Positions 15,386 to 23,659 of a DNA stretch of 64,000 bases are shown here, one piece after another. How positions within the stretch are numbered: the first letter of the stretch is position 1; every line of letters begins with the position of its first letter. The DNA lies in contig NZ_LDJX01000001.1 of assembly GCF_001306415.1 (NCBI RefSeq), positions 124,001 through 188,000 on the forward strand, written 5' to 3'. The notes under the pieces are model-generated. The model did not search any database, was not told where the DNA came from, and was given only the letters and a program-made list of their open reading frames with translations. The position numbers and the translations under genes were made by a program. The DNA comes from Croceitalea dokdonensis DOKDO 023. GTDB lineage: Bacteria; Bacteroidota; Bacteroidia; Flavobacteriales; Flavobacteriaceae.

Positions 15386-16438
15386 ATGAAGGCATACGCC
15401 AAAAAGTATATTTTAAAGTTTAAACGGCCCAGTGGAACCTCCCGCGGAGTGCTTAGACAAAAAGAGACATGGTTCGTTATTCTGGAAAAACAGGGAAAGT
15501 ATGGCATAGGGGAATGTGGTATCCTTAGGGGTTTAAGTATTGATGATCGGCCAGATTATGAAGCAAAACTAAACTGGGCATGTAAACATATAGGCCAAGG
15601 TCTAGCCTTCCTATGTCAAGAATTGACGGAATTTCCATCCATACAGTTTGGACTGGAGCAGGCTTTTATGTCTTTGGATGCGAATACTCCCTTTGAGCTA
15701 TTTCCATCTAACTTTATCCAAAAAGAAAGCCCCATAGCAATTAATGGATTAATCTGGATGGGCAGTGAAACCTTTATGCACCAGCAGATTAAAGATAAGA
15801 TTGCCTCTGGCTTTTCCTGTATTAAACTGAAGATTGGTGCCATTGATTTTGACAAGGAATTTAAGTTGCTAGAAGGTATAAGAAGTCGGTTTTCCAGTAA
15901 GGAAATAGAACTTAGGGTAGACGCCAATGGCGCATTTGGCCCAGAGGAAGCAGCTTATAAGCTTAATAAGCTGTCCAAACTGGAATTGCACAGCATAGAA
16001 CAGCCCATTGCCGTTGGTCAATGGGAACAAATGACCCTTTTATGTAAAAACACCTCCTTGCCCATAGCCTTGGACGAGGAGCTGATTGGGATTTATGGGA
16101 AGGAACGCAAACGGGAATTACTGGTAAAGACCCAACCACAATACATTATATTAAAACCAAGCCTTATTGGGGGTTTTTCTGGAGCGCTGGAGTGGATAAG
16201 CCTTGCGGAAGATTTGGATGTTAAATGGTGGGTCACCAGTGCTTTAGAGAGCAATATAGGTTTAAATGCTATTGCGCAATGGACCTATACGCTACAGAAC
16301 AAATTGCCACAAGGCTTGGGAACAGGAAGTCTGTTCACGAATAACCTTGGCAGTCCCTTGGAAGTATCAAACGGAAAACTGTATTACAGAAAACACCTAT
16401 CTTGGCAATCAAATTTAATTGAGGGATTATGTTTATAG
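15386..16438 (+). CDS. menC: o-succinylbenzoate synthase
   Basis: A 350-residue enolase-superfamily enzyme that dehydrates the MenD/MenH product to o-succinylbenzoate. The catalytic set is complete: Lys147 and Lys149 (IKLKIG), metal ligands Asp179 (RVDANGAF), Glu205 (SIEQPI) and Asp230 (LDEEL), and the second base Lys257 (LKPSLIGG). The last ten bases overlap the CPBP protease gene, so translation is probably coupled. Confidence 0.93.
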   Translation: MKAYAKKYILKFKRPSGTSRGVLRQKETWFVILEKQGKYGIGECGILRGLSIDDRPDYEAKLNWACKHIGQGLAFLCQELTEFPSIQFGLEQAFMSLDANTPFELFPSNFIQKESPIAINGLIWMGSETFMHQQIKDKIASGFSCIKLKIGAIDFDKEFKLLEGIRSRFSSKEIELRVDANGAFGPEEAAYKLNKLSKLELHSIEQPIAVGQWEQMTLLCKNTSLPIALDEELIGIYGKERKRELLVKTQPQYIILKPSLIGGFSGALEWISLAEDLDVKWWVTSALESNIGLNAIAQWTYTLQNKLPQGLGTGSLFTNNLGSPLEVSNGKLYYRKHLSWQSNLIEGLCL

Positions 16439-17376
16439 AACAAGGACATCGGGGCGATTTACAGCTTTGGAAGTACTTATTGATTCCCGTAGGGTTTTTG
16501 GGACTTATGGTCATCAACTACATTACGGTTATTTTTTCGGATCAACCTGTGGATGTGGTGATGAACCAGTTAATCGAACAAATAGGCAAGAACACGGTCT
16601 TGGTAATCAATTTGGGGATATTGGCTTTTGGACTTTTATTTTTATTGTTTTGGACCAAGTTTGTACATCCACAGTCCATAACCTCACTCACTACGGCGAG
16701 AAAAACGGTGGACTGGAAACGTATTTTTACGGCATTTTTCATTTGGGGTGTGTTTACCTCAGGAATGATGCTGCTGGATGTATTTTATTTAAATCCAGAA
16801 GACTATGTGCCCAATTTTGATTTCAATAAGTTTTTGATACTCCTGCCCATTGCGGTTTTTTTGATTCCATTGCAGACAAGCTTTGAAGAGTATCTTTTTA
16901 GGGGATATATCATGCAAGGTTTGGGTATTTGGGTAAAAAACCGTTGGCTGCCCTTGATTGTTACTTCGGTGTTGTTTGGGGTAATGCACATTGCCAATCC
17001 GGAGGTAGGAAAGATAGGTTATGTAATTATGGTCTATTACATTGGCACTGGATTCTTTTTAGGCATCATTACCCTAATGGATGAAGGCTTGGAGTTGGCC
17101 CTTGGATTTCACGCTGCCAATAATCTTTTTGGTGTTTTATTGGTAACCTATGATTGGGGGGCTTTGCAGGCAGATGCCTTGTTTAAAAATATAAAAGAAC
17201 CGGAAACGGCTGTTTTAACTGAGGTTTTAATGCCGGTATTTGTTATTTTCCCATTACTTATTTTGTTGTTTTCCAAGTTTTACAAATGGAACAATTGGTC
17301 AGAGAAACTAGCTGGTAAAGTGAGGTCAAAAGAAGAATTTTTAGCTCTGGAAAATGAAAATACATCCGCAGTTTAA
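16429..17376 (+). CDS. CPBP-family intramembrane metalloprotease
   Basis: A 315-residue polytopic membrane protein with about eight hydrophobic segments. The CPBP/Rce1-type catalytic motifs are visible: SFEEYLFRGYIMQ (Glu-Glu-x-x-x-Arg), FGVMHIANP with the second His, and GFHAANNLFG with the His-x-x-x-Asn pair. Family members cleave or protect membrane peptides; the substrate here is unknown. The gene overlaps menC at its start (10 bases) and menE at its end (23 bases). I believe this gene is often found between menC and menE in flavobacteria, so the association may be functional. Confidence 0.88.
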   Translation: MFIEQGHRGDLQLWKYLLIPVGFLGLMVINYITVIFSDQPVDVVMNQLIEQIGKNTVLVINLGILAFGLLFLLFWTKFVHPQSITSLTTARKTVDWKRIFTAFFIWGVFTSGMMLLDVFYLNPEDYVPNFDFNKFLILLPIAVFLIPLQTSFEEYLFRGYIMQGLGIWVKNRWLPLIVTSVLFGVMHIANPEVGKIGYVIMVYYIGTGFFLGIITLMDEGLELALGFHAANNLFGVLLVTYDWGALQADALFKNIKEPETAVLTEVLMPVFVIFPLLILLFSKFYKWNNWSEKLAGKVRSKEEFLALENENTSAV

Positions 17377-18424
17377 GTTCAACGGCCAGTCATTTTCTAA
17401 GAGCCATTTAAGTGAAATAGCCTACAGTTTAGTAAAAGAAGGAAAGCCTTTTGAAAAGCCCTTAGGGGATTTCATGTTGGACTGGTTTGATGCCAAGGAT
17501 ACCATAATCGTGAACACCTCTGGTTCCACAGGAACTCCAAAACCCATCCGGCTAAAGAAACGGTATATGGCCAATTCTGCGTTGGCAACAGCATCGTTTT
17601 TTAGGTTAAAGGCTGGGGATACAGCCCTACTTTGTCTCCCTACGGATTATATTGCAGGTAAGATGATGTTGGTTAGGGCCATGGTATTGGGGCTAGAGTT
17701 GGATGTGGTTGAACCAACTTCCCATCCACTCCAACATATTTCTAAACCCTATGATTTCTGCGCTATGGTTCCATTACAGGCAGAACAGTCCTTACCAAGG
17801 TTGCATCAGCTAAAGAAACTCATTATTGGCGGTGCACCAGTGCCACACCGTTTGCAACAGGAATTGTCCAATACTACGGCTTTATGTTATGAAACTTATG
17901 GGATGACGGAAACCATTACCCATATAGCAGCAAAACAACTTAACGGTTTTAAGGATAATTTGGAGTATCAGGATGTTTTTAAGGTCATGGATAATGTTAA
18001 CATTAAAAGTGATGGCAGGGGATGCTTGGTGGTGGATGCACCCAACGTGTCCGATGCAAGCGTTCGTACAAACGACTTGATTGAAATCCTGGACCAAGAT
18101 ACCTTTAAGTGGTTGGGTCGTTTTGATAATATCATCAATTCCGGAGGCATTAAACTGCAACCGGAACAAATAGAATCCAAGTTGGCTACAGTATTGGGGA
18201 CTCGGTATTTTGTTGCTGGCGTGCCAGACCCAGCGTTGGGTGAAAAACTAATTTTAGTCATAGAAGGCCAAGAGGATAAGGAAAACGTATTAAATGGCAT
18301 TCGTTCACTCAAATCGATTTCTAAATATGAGGTTCCAAAATCCGTTTATTTTGTTCCTAAATTCATTGAGACTACCACGGGTAAAATTCAACGCTCAAAA
18401 ACAATTGAGGCCATTTCCATGTGA
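17354..18424 (+). CDS. menE: o-succinylbenzoate-CoA ligase
   Basis: A 356-residue ANL-superfamily adenylating enzyme that activates o-succinylbenzoate with CoA. Motifs in order are NTSGSTGTPKPIRLKK (P-loop, about residues 50-65), YETYGMTET, WLGRFDNIINSGGIKL and the C-terminal TTTGKIQRSK with the catalytic Lys. It is about 100 residues shorter than the enterobacterial enzyme, mainly at the N-terminus; I believe this is usual in Bacteroidota and not a truncation. It is the last gene of the men unit. The product would go to MenB, which is not encoded in this window. Confidence 0.92.
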   Translation: MKIHPQFKFNGQSFSKSHLSEIAYSLVKEGKPFEKPLGDFMLDWFDAKDTIIVNTSGSTGTPKPIRLKKRYMANSALATASFFRLKAGDTALLCLPTDYIAGKMMLVRAMVLGLELDVVEPTSHPLQHISKPYDFCAMVPLQAEQSLPRLHQLKKLIIGGAPVPHRLQQELSNTTALCYETYGMTETITHIAAKQLNGFKDNLEYQDVFKVMDNVNIKSDGRGCLVVDAPNVSDASVRTNDLIEILDQDTFKWLGRFDNIINSGGIKLQPEQIESKLATVLGTRYFVAGVPDPALGEKLILVIEGQEDKENVLNGIRSLKSISKYEVPKSVYFVPKFIETTTGKIQRSKTIEAISM

Positions 18425-18522
18425 TCCTAGGTTGCACCATCTCCTTGGTAATCTTAACATAAATTAGCTTGATTTGCCATTATTGGGTAAATTCAAATTT
18501 AAAATTCATAAAAATCCTAAGA

Positions 18523-19872
18523 ATGAGAAATATAGTAGTTGCTTGCATCATTTTTTTACCCATCCTTCTTTGTTCACAACACATCCTTCCGGAAAAAGAA
18601 AGGGCTAGGGTAGTGGACGAAATTTTAGAAGAGCGTTTAAATACCCTACTTCCCAAACTCATGGATAATACGGCCATAGATATGTGGATATTAATATCAA
18701 GGGAATATAACGAAGACCCTGTTTTAAAAACCATGTTGCCAGCTACTTGGCTCAATGCTAGAAGAAGAACCATATTGGTTTTTTACAGGGATAAAGAGAA
18801 AAACACTTTAGATAAATTGGCCGTGGCCCGGTACAATGTGGGAGCGAATATTAGGTCCGCTTGGGATAAGGAGAAGGAACCCAATCAATGGAAAAGGTTA
18901 ATGCAGCTCATTGAGGAACGCAATCCCAAAACCATTGGTTTAAATTATTCCAAGGACCATAACATTGCGGACGGATTGGATAAAACTGACTATGATGAAT
19001 TCCTAAGAAATCTCCCTAAAAAGTTTCAGAATAGGGTAACCACGGCAGAACAGCTGGCCGTCCGGTGGATAGAAACCCGTACGCCAAGGGAAATGGTGCT
19101 CTATAACCAATTGGTATCCATTACCCATAGTATTATTGCTGAGGCATTTTCAGAGAAAGTAATCACACCAGGGGTAACCACAACCACTGAAGTGGAATGG
19201 TGGATGCGTGATAAGGTCACCCAATTGGGTTTGGAGACTTGGTTCCATCCAACGGTAGACGTACAAAGAAGCAGTGAGGAATTGGTAGGACATTTATATT
19301 CATTTTCCGGACGGCCAGAAGACATGGTCATATTGCCAGGGGATTTATTGCACTGTGATTTTGGAATCACTTATTTAAGGCTAAATACGGACTGTCAAGA
19401 ATTGGCCTATGTGTTAAAACCTGGGGAGACCAGTGCTCCGGAATTTTTGGTGAATGGTTTAAAGGACGGCAACCGGGTACAAGATTTCCTGACCAAGAAC
19501 ATGGTAAAAGGTCGCACGGGCAATCAAATTTTGGCAAAGTCCTTGGCTGAGGCAAAAGCTACTGGTCTAAGGCCTTCTATTTATACACATCCACTAGGTT
19601 CTTATGGTCATTCGGCAGGAACTACCATTGGGATGTGGGATGCGCAGGAAGGGGTCATGAAAGACGACGGAGAGAATTACCCTTTGAATACAAATACGGT
19701 TTATGCCATTGAGTTGAACACCACCATTACCATCCCGGAATGGAAGCGGGATATCCGGATAATGTTAGAAGAGGCTGGGTTTTATGGGGATGATGGATTT
19801 AGGTATGTGAATGGTAGACAAACAGAATTGCTTTTGGTGCCTAGGGTTAAGGGGCATCAAGGGTATGAATAA
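18523..19872 (+). CDS. exported M24-family peptidase (Xaa-Pro aminopeptidase-like)
   Basis: A 449-residue creatinase/aminopeptidase-fold protein with a signal peptide (MRNIVVACIIFLPILLCSQ). The pita-bread domain carries candidate metal ligands: Asp in LHCDFGI, Asp in NTDCQE, His in HPLGSYGHSAG, Glu in AIELNTTI and Glu in MLEEAGF, which is the Asp-Asp-His-Glu-Glu set of M24. It should act in the periplasm on peptides. I chose ATG 18523 because the signal peptide begins there; an in-frame start at 18469 would put 18 residues ahead of it. The Cys in LLCSQ does not fit a good lipobox. The gene stands alone, 98 bases after menE. Confidence 0.85.
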   Translation: MRNIVVACIIFLPILLCSQHILPEKERARVVDEILEERLNTLLPKLMDNTAIDMWILISREYNEDPVLKTMLPATWLNARRRTILVFYRDKEKNTLDKLAVARYNVGANIRSAWDKEKEPNQWKRLMQLIEERNPKTIGLNYSKDHNIADGLDKTDYDEFLRNLPKKFQNRVTTAEQLAVRWIETRTPREMVLYNQLVSITHSIIAEAFSEKVITPGVTTTTEVEWWMRDKVTQLGLETWFHPTVDVQRSSEELVGHLYSFSGRPEDMVILPGDLLHCDFGITYLRLNTDCQELAYVLKPGETSAPEFLVNGLKDGNRVQDFLTKNMVKGRTGNQILAKSLAEAKATGLRPSIYTHPLGSYGHSAGTTIGMWDAQEGVMKDDGENYPLNTNTVYAIELNTTITIPEWKRDIRIMLEEAGFYGDDGFRYVNGRQTELLLVPRVKGHQGYE

Positions 19873-20027
19873 ATGCCCATATTTAATAGTAATACTCTTT
19901 ATTTTGAAATTAACACATTTAAACTATTGTTAAAAAAAGTAAAGTACCCGCCGTTTTTAAGTAACTTCTAGCCAAATTGATGTGGACTAAAGAATCAATA
20001 TTTAGTTGATTTAAAAATGGTTAGGTT

Positions 20028-21824
20028 ATGAAAAGAAAAATTCAAAGTGTGTTTTTAACGCTTTTTATGGTCGGATTTGTTTTCGCCCAGGAAGCAAAAA
20101 TTATCAAAGGTAAAGTCACGGATGGTAAGGCTGCCATCGCGGAAGCAACCATTGAGGTTCTTGATAAGGAGACGGTTACGTCAAGTGATAAGCAGGGTAA
20201 CTATATCATAACTGCCAATGTGGGAGACAAGATTCGTTTTTCATATCTGGGAATGAAAACGGTCACAATTAAGGTAGAGGATATTACCCGCATTTTAAAT
20301 CCGGTTTTAGTCCCTGATATCACCGAGCTTAATGAGGTAACCGTTCAGAGTAGTAAGAGAATTTCCCAAAAAGAGCTAGCGGCCAATTATAATGCCCGCG
20401 AAAATATTATTAGAACAGCATTTGGATATATAGATGCGGAAAGGGCAGCTGGAAGCATACGATTCCTTCAGGAAAAAGATATCCGTTCGGTGAATTTGGG
20501 TATATTGGAATTGTTGCAAAACAGATTTCCGGGGGTACAGGTCTTTGGCAGCACCATTGGTGCTAGGGACTTGTCTGGGGGTGCAGTTTCAACGGCATCC
20601 AGTTTAAGAGCAGCTGGCCCCGCTGTTTTTATTCGTGGATTTTCTTCGGTGCAAAGCCCACAGCCTGCCATTTTTGATATCGATGGTCAGGTATTTGTTG
20701 ATGTCCCCATTTGGCTGGACGTGAACAACATCAAACGTTTGGCAATACTTAACAATCTGGCCACCACCACGCAATATGGTGCGCTTGGAGCCGGCGGTGT
20801 GGTGGTAGTGAACACGTTTTCTGGCAATAGTGCTCCGACACAGGTCGTGGATCAAGCACGTCTTCGCAATAATTTTTACAAGAATGATGCGCTGAGCGGT
20901 GAAAAGCTGCGTGCCAACTGGCCCACTTATAAAAAAGAGCTATATGGTGCCGCAAATTTAGATGAAGCCAAAATGGTGTACCAAAAATATGCAGACAGCT
21001 ACTCTGGGTCTCCTTATTTCGTGATGGATGTCCAAGAATATTTTGTAGAAATGGGTAATACGGGGTACGCCGATGCGGTTGTTTCCGATAATTTTGGCCT
21101 ATTCAGTGGCAACCCCGTTTTGTTAAAGGGCTTGGCCTATCAATATGAGGCACAAGGCAATCCTGAATCTGCCAATGAGCTTTACAAAGAGGTGTTCCTG
21201 CTGCGGCCCAATTATGCCCAAAGCTATATGGATATGGCCAAGAGTTACCGGGACATTGGCAGCTCCAAACTGGCTGCAGCAATTTTTGCACGTTATGGCT
21301 ATCTGCTGGAAGAAGGATTCATGGAGGCCGATACGGTAAATTTTGCGCCTATCCTAAGCCGAGAGATTAACAACTTATTGGCCCTTGAGGGAGATGCCGT
21401 GTTGGATAAAGGTTCCACATCGGAACTTTATGTAGGGGAGGAAAATTTCAAAGGCACCCGTTTGGTATTCGAATGGAACGATAGTGAGGCGGAGTTCGAC
21501 CTCCAATTCGTAAACCCTGAGAAACAGTTTAGCTTATGGAAGTATAGCCTTGCCGATACTGCGGAGCGGGTAAACTTGAGCAAGGAATATGGCTATTCCA
21601 TGATGGAGGAGTTGATAGACGGCTCACTGCCCGGGACCTGGCAGGTGAACGTGAGGTACCACGGCAACAAGAGCCTGACCCCAACCTACCTAAAGGCCAC
21701 GGTATACCACAATTACGGAGAGGTATCCCAGCGCAAGGAGGTAAAGGTGTTCAAGCTTACCCTTAAGGATGTGAACCAAGAGCTCTTTAGGGTACAGACC
21801 ACCAAGGGCGTCGTGATGAGATAG
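20028..21824 (+). CDS. barrel-less plug/TPR envelope protein, copy A of tandem array
   Basis: A 598-residue exported protein. Signal peptide 1-20; carboxypeptidase-regulatory-like domain about 26-100 (IIKGKVTDGKAAIAEATIEV, ending in LNEVTV); TonB-receptor plug-like domain about 125-263 with NRFPGVQV, VFIRGFSS, PAIFDIDGQVF and TQYGALGAGGVVVVNT; TPR-like helices about 330-430 (ANELYKEVFLLRPNYAQSY); and a C-terminal beta-rich domain about 475-580 (TRLVFEWNDSEAEFDLQF, GTWQVNVRYHG) resembling DUF2135/YfaP. A canonical SusC-type receptor would have a barrel of 500 or more residues after the plug; none exists here. Function unknown; a periplasmic or outer-membrane-associated role is inferred. Copy A is the founder-like copy, with codon use closest to the flanking genes. 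Confidence 0.8.
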   Translation: MKRKIQSVFLTLFMVGFVFAQEAKIIKGKVTDGKAAIAEATIEVLDKETVTSSDKQGNYIITANVGDKIRFSYLGMKTVTIKVEDITRILNPVLVPDITELNEVTVQSSKRISQKELAANYNARENIIRTAFGYIDAERAAGSIRFLQEKDIRSVNLGILELLQNRFPGVQVFGSTIGARDLSGGAVSTASSLRAAGPAVFIRGFSSVQSPQPAIFDIDGQVFVDVPIWLDVNNIKRLAILNNLATTTQYGALGAGGVVVVNTFSGNSAPTQVVDQARLRNNFYKNDALSGEKLRANWPTYKKELYGAANLDEAKMVYQKYADSYSGSPYFVMDVQEYFVEMGNTGYADAVVSDNFGLFSGNPVLLKGLAYQYEAQGNPESANELYKEVFLLRPNYAQSYMDMAKSYRDIGSSKLAAAIFARYGYLLEEGFMEADTVNFAPILSREINNLLALEGDAVLDKGSTSELYVGEENFKGTRLVFEWNDSEAEFDLQFVNPEKQFSLWKYSLADTAERVNLSKEYGYSMMEELIDGSLPGTWQVNVRYHGNKSLTPTYLKATVYHNYGEVSQRKEVKVFKLTLKDVNQELFRVQTTKGVVMR

Positions 21825-21870
21825 TATAAAAGTAGACTAACTGCCAGTCTCTGGCCAAATAAAAATTCTT
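21825..21870 (+). repeat. 46-base inter-copy spacer A/B
   Basis: This spacer and the one at 23614-23659 are the same length and differ at two positions by eye. Both contain GCCAG-TCT-CTGGC, a five-pair GC hairpin without a T-run. The similarity runs on into the 3' end of the preceding copy and the signal-peptide region of the next. Confidence 0.85.
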
Positions 21871-23613
21871 ATGAAAAAAAATGTTTTACTTGTTTTGATG
21901 ATTTGCTGCTGTGTAGGCCTCACCTATAGCCAACAGCGTACGGTTAAGGGCAAGGTTACTGATGGTAAGAACCCTATTGAAGATGTTGTGGTTAAGGTTG
22001 TCGATAAAGAAGCAATGGTAAGCACAAACAATATGGGTTTCTATCAAATTGAGGTAGCCACTGGAGATGTATTACAGTTTGCATATATGGGTATGAAAAC
22101 TGTAAAAATAAGGATAGAGGATGTCACAAATATATTAAACCCTATTCTAGTGCCAGATATTACTGAGCTGGACGAAGTAACGGTTAAAAAAAGTAATCGT
22201 AAATCACAACAGGATTTAGCGGATGAATATCAAACAAATTCAAATATTATCAGAACTGCCTTTGGGTATTTGAACTCAAGAACCGCACCAGGGGCTGTTA
22301 GAATGTTGAATGCTGAAGCAATCAACCCGGTCAACCTTTGCATCTTAGATTTGCTTAGGGGACGCTTTGCTGCGGTAGAGGTAGGTGGTGACTGCATTAA
22401 ACAAGAAGGTAATGTTTTTATTAGAGGGTTTGGAAGTTTAACTTCGGCGACACCTGCAATCTTCGATATCGATGGTTTAATAGTAGTGGAAACTCCGTTT
22501 TGGTTAGATGTTGGAAATATCAAACGTTTGGCCATACTCAACAATCTGGCAAACACAACCCAATATGGATCAGTTGGGATTGGTGGTGTAGTGGTCATCA
22601 ATACGATTGCGGGCAACACGGCTCCTAAACAGGTCGTGGACCAAGCACGGTTGCGCAACAATTTTTATCAAGGCGATGCGCTGGGTGGCGAAAAGCTGCG
22701 TGCCAACTGGCCCACCTACAAAAAAGAGCTATATGCTTCCGCCAACCTGGACGAGGCAAAAATGGTATACCAAAAATACGCTCCAACATACTCAAACTCG
22801 CCCTATTTCCTTATGGACGCCCAGGCGTACTTTGCGGAAAAGGGAGACAACGCCTATGCGGAGAAGGTGGTTGCGGACAACGGCACGTTGTTGGAGGGCA
22901 ACCCTGTCCTGCTCAAGGCCTTGGCCTACCAGTATCAGGCACAGGGCAACCATGCATCGGCCAATGAGCTCTATAAAGAGGTGTTCCTGCTGCGCCCCAA
23001 CTATGCCCAAAGCTATTTGGACATGGCCAACAGTTACCGCGACCTTGGCCGCGCGAAACAGGCGGCGGCGATATATGCCCGCTATGAGTACCTGCTTCAG
23101 GAAGGGTTTATGGAGTCGGACAGCATCACCTTGGCCCCAATGATGGACCGGGAGTTCAACAATTTGCTGGCCTTGCAGCGCGATGCTGTGCTGGACGGCA
23201 AGAAGCGTAAGTCTGTCTATGTGGCCGAGGACAGTTTCAAGGGCACGCGTTTGGTTTTTGAGTGGAACGATGGGGAGGCGGAGTTCGACCTTCAGTTCGT
23301 GAACCCCGAGGGGCAGTACAGCCTTTGGAAGCACAGTTTGGCGGACAATGAGGCACTGATAGGTCGGGAAAAGGACTTTGGTTACAACATGACCGAGGAG
23401 CTGATAGACGGCTCGCTGCCCGGGACCTGGCAGGTGAACGTGAGGTACCACGGCAACAAGAGCCTGACCCCAACCTACCTAAAGGCCACGGTGTACCACA
23501 ATTATGGTGAGGTATCCCAGCGCAAGGAGGTGAAGGTGTTCAAGCTTACCCTAAAGGACGTGAACCAAGAGCTCTTTAGGGTACAGACCACCAAGGGCGT
23601 CGTGATGAGATAG
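21871..23613 (+). CDS. barrel-less plug/TPR envelope protein, copy B
   Basis: A 580-residue paralogue of copy A with the same domain order. Signal peptide about 1-20 (hydrophobic, ending in GLTYSQ). The plug-like region is divergent from A: LLRGRFAAVEVGGDCIKQEG, then NVFIRGFGSL, PAIFDIDGLIVVE and TQYGSVGIGGVVVINT, and it is shorter. From about residue 239 to the end the protein is almost identical to copy D, and its last 70 or so residues are identical to A. The 3' two thirds is GC-rich (for example around 23041-23110), unlike its AT-rich 5' third and the neighbouring genes. No barrel, lipobox or sorting signal is visible. Function unknown. Confidence 0.8.
   Translation: MKKNVLLVLMICCCVGLTYSQQRTVKGKVTDGKNPIEDVVVKVVDKEAMVSTNNMGFYQIEVATGDVLQFAYMGMKTVKIRIEDVTNILNPILVPDITELDEVTVKKSNRKSQQDLADEYQTNSNIIRTAFGYLNSRTAPGAVRMLNAEAINPVNLCILDLLRGRFAAVEVGGDCIKQEGNVFIRGFGSLTSATPAIFDIDGLIVVETPFWLDVGNIKRLAILNNLANTTQYGSVGIGGVVVINTIAGNTAPKQVVDQARLRNNFYQGDALGGEKLRANWPTYKKELYASANLDEAKMVYQKYAPTYSNSPYFLMDAQAYFAEKGDNAYAEKVVADNGTLLEGNPVLLKALAYQYQAQGNHASANELYKEVFLLRPNYAQSYLDMANSYRDLGRAKQAAAIYARYEYLLQEGFMESDSITLAPMMDREFNNLLALQRDAVLDGKKRKSVYVAEDSFKGTRLVFEWNDGEAEFDLQFVNPEGQYSLWKHSLADNEALIGREKDFGYNMTEELIDGSLPGTWQVNVRYHGNKSLTPTYLKATVYHNYGEVSQRKEVKVFKLTLKDVNQELFRVQTTKGVVMR
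22585..23610 (+). repeat. about 1-kb block shared with copy D (first instance)
   Basis: Aligning this block with 26305-27330 at an offset of 3720 bases, I count about 16 mismatches, so identity is near 98%. Upstream of 22585 the two genes differ strongly. The boundary falls at the end of the plug-like domain. Confidence 0.9.
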
Positions 23614-23659
23614 TATAAAAGTAGACTAACTGCCAGTCTCTGGCCACAAAAAAATTCTT
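23614..23659 (+). repeat. 46-base inter-copy spacer B/C
   Basis: Near-identical to the A/B spacer at 21825-21870, with the same GCCAG-TCT-CTGGC hairpin. The spacer between C and D (25403-25449) is different in sequence but also carries a small GC hairpin (GCCG-ACTTC-CGGC). Confidence 0.85.

Noticed and set aside
22607-23143. Open frames of 178 codons inside copies B and D in another frame, and 219-codon frames opposite them
   Set aside because: They appear in both copies only because the underlying sequence is duplicated and GC-rich; composition is implausible (many Arg, Trp, Thr) and the conserved protein frame explains the region.
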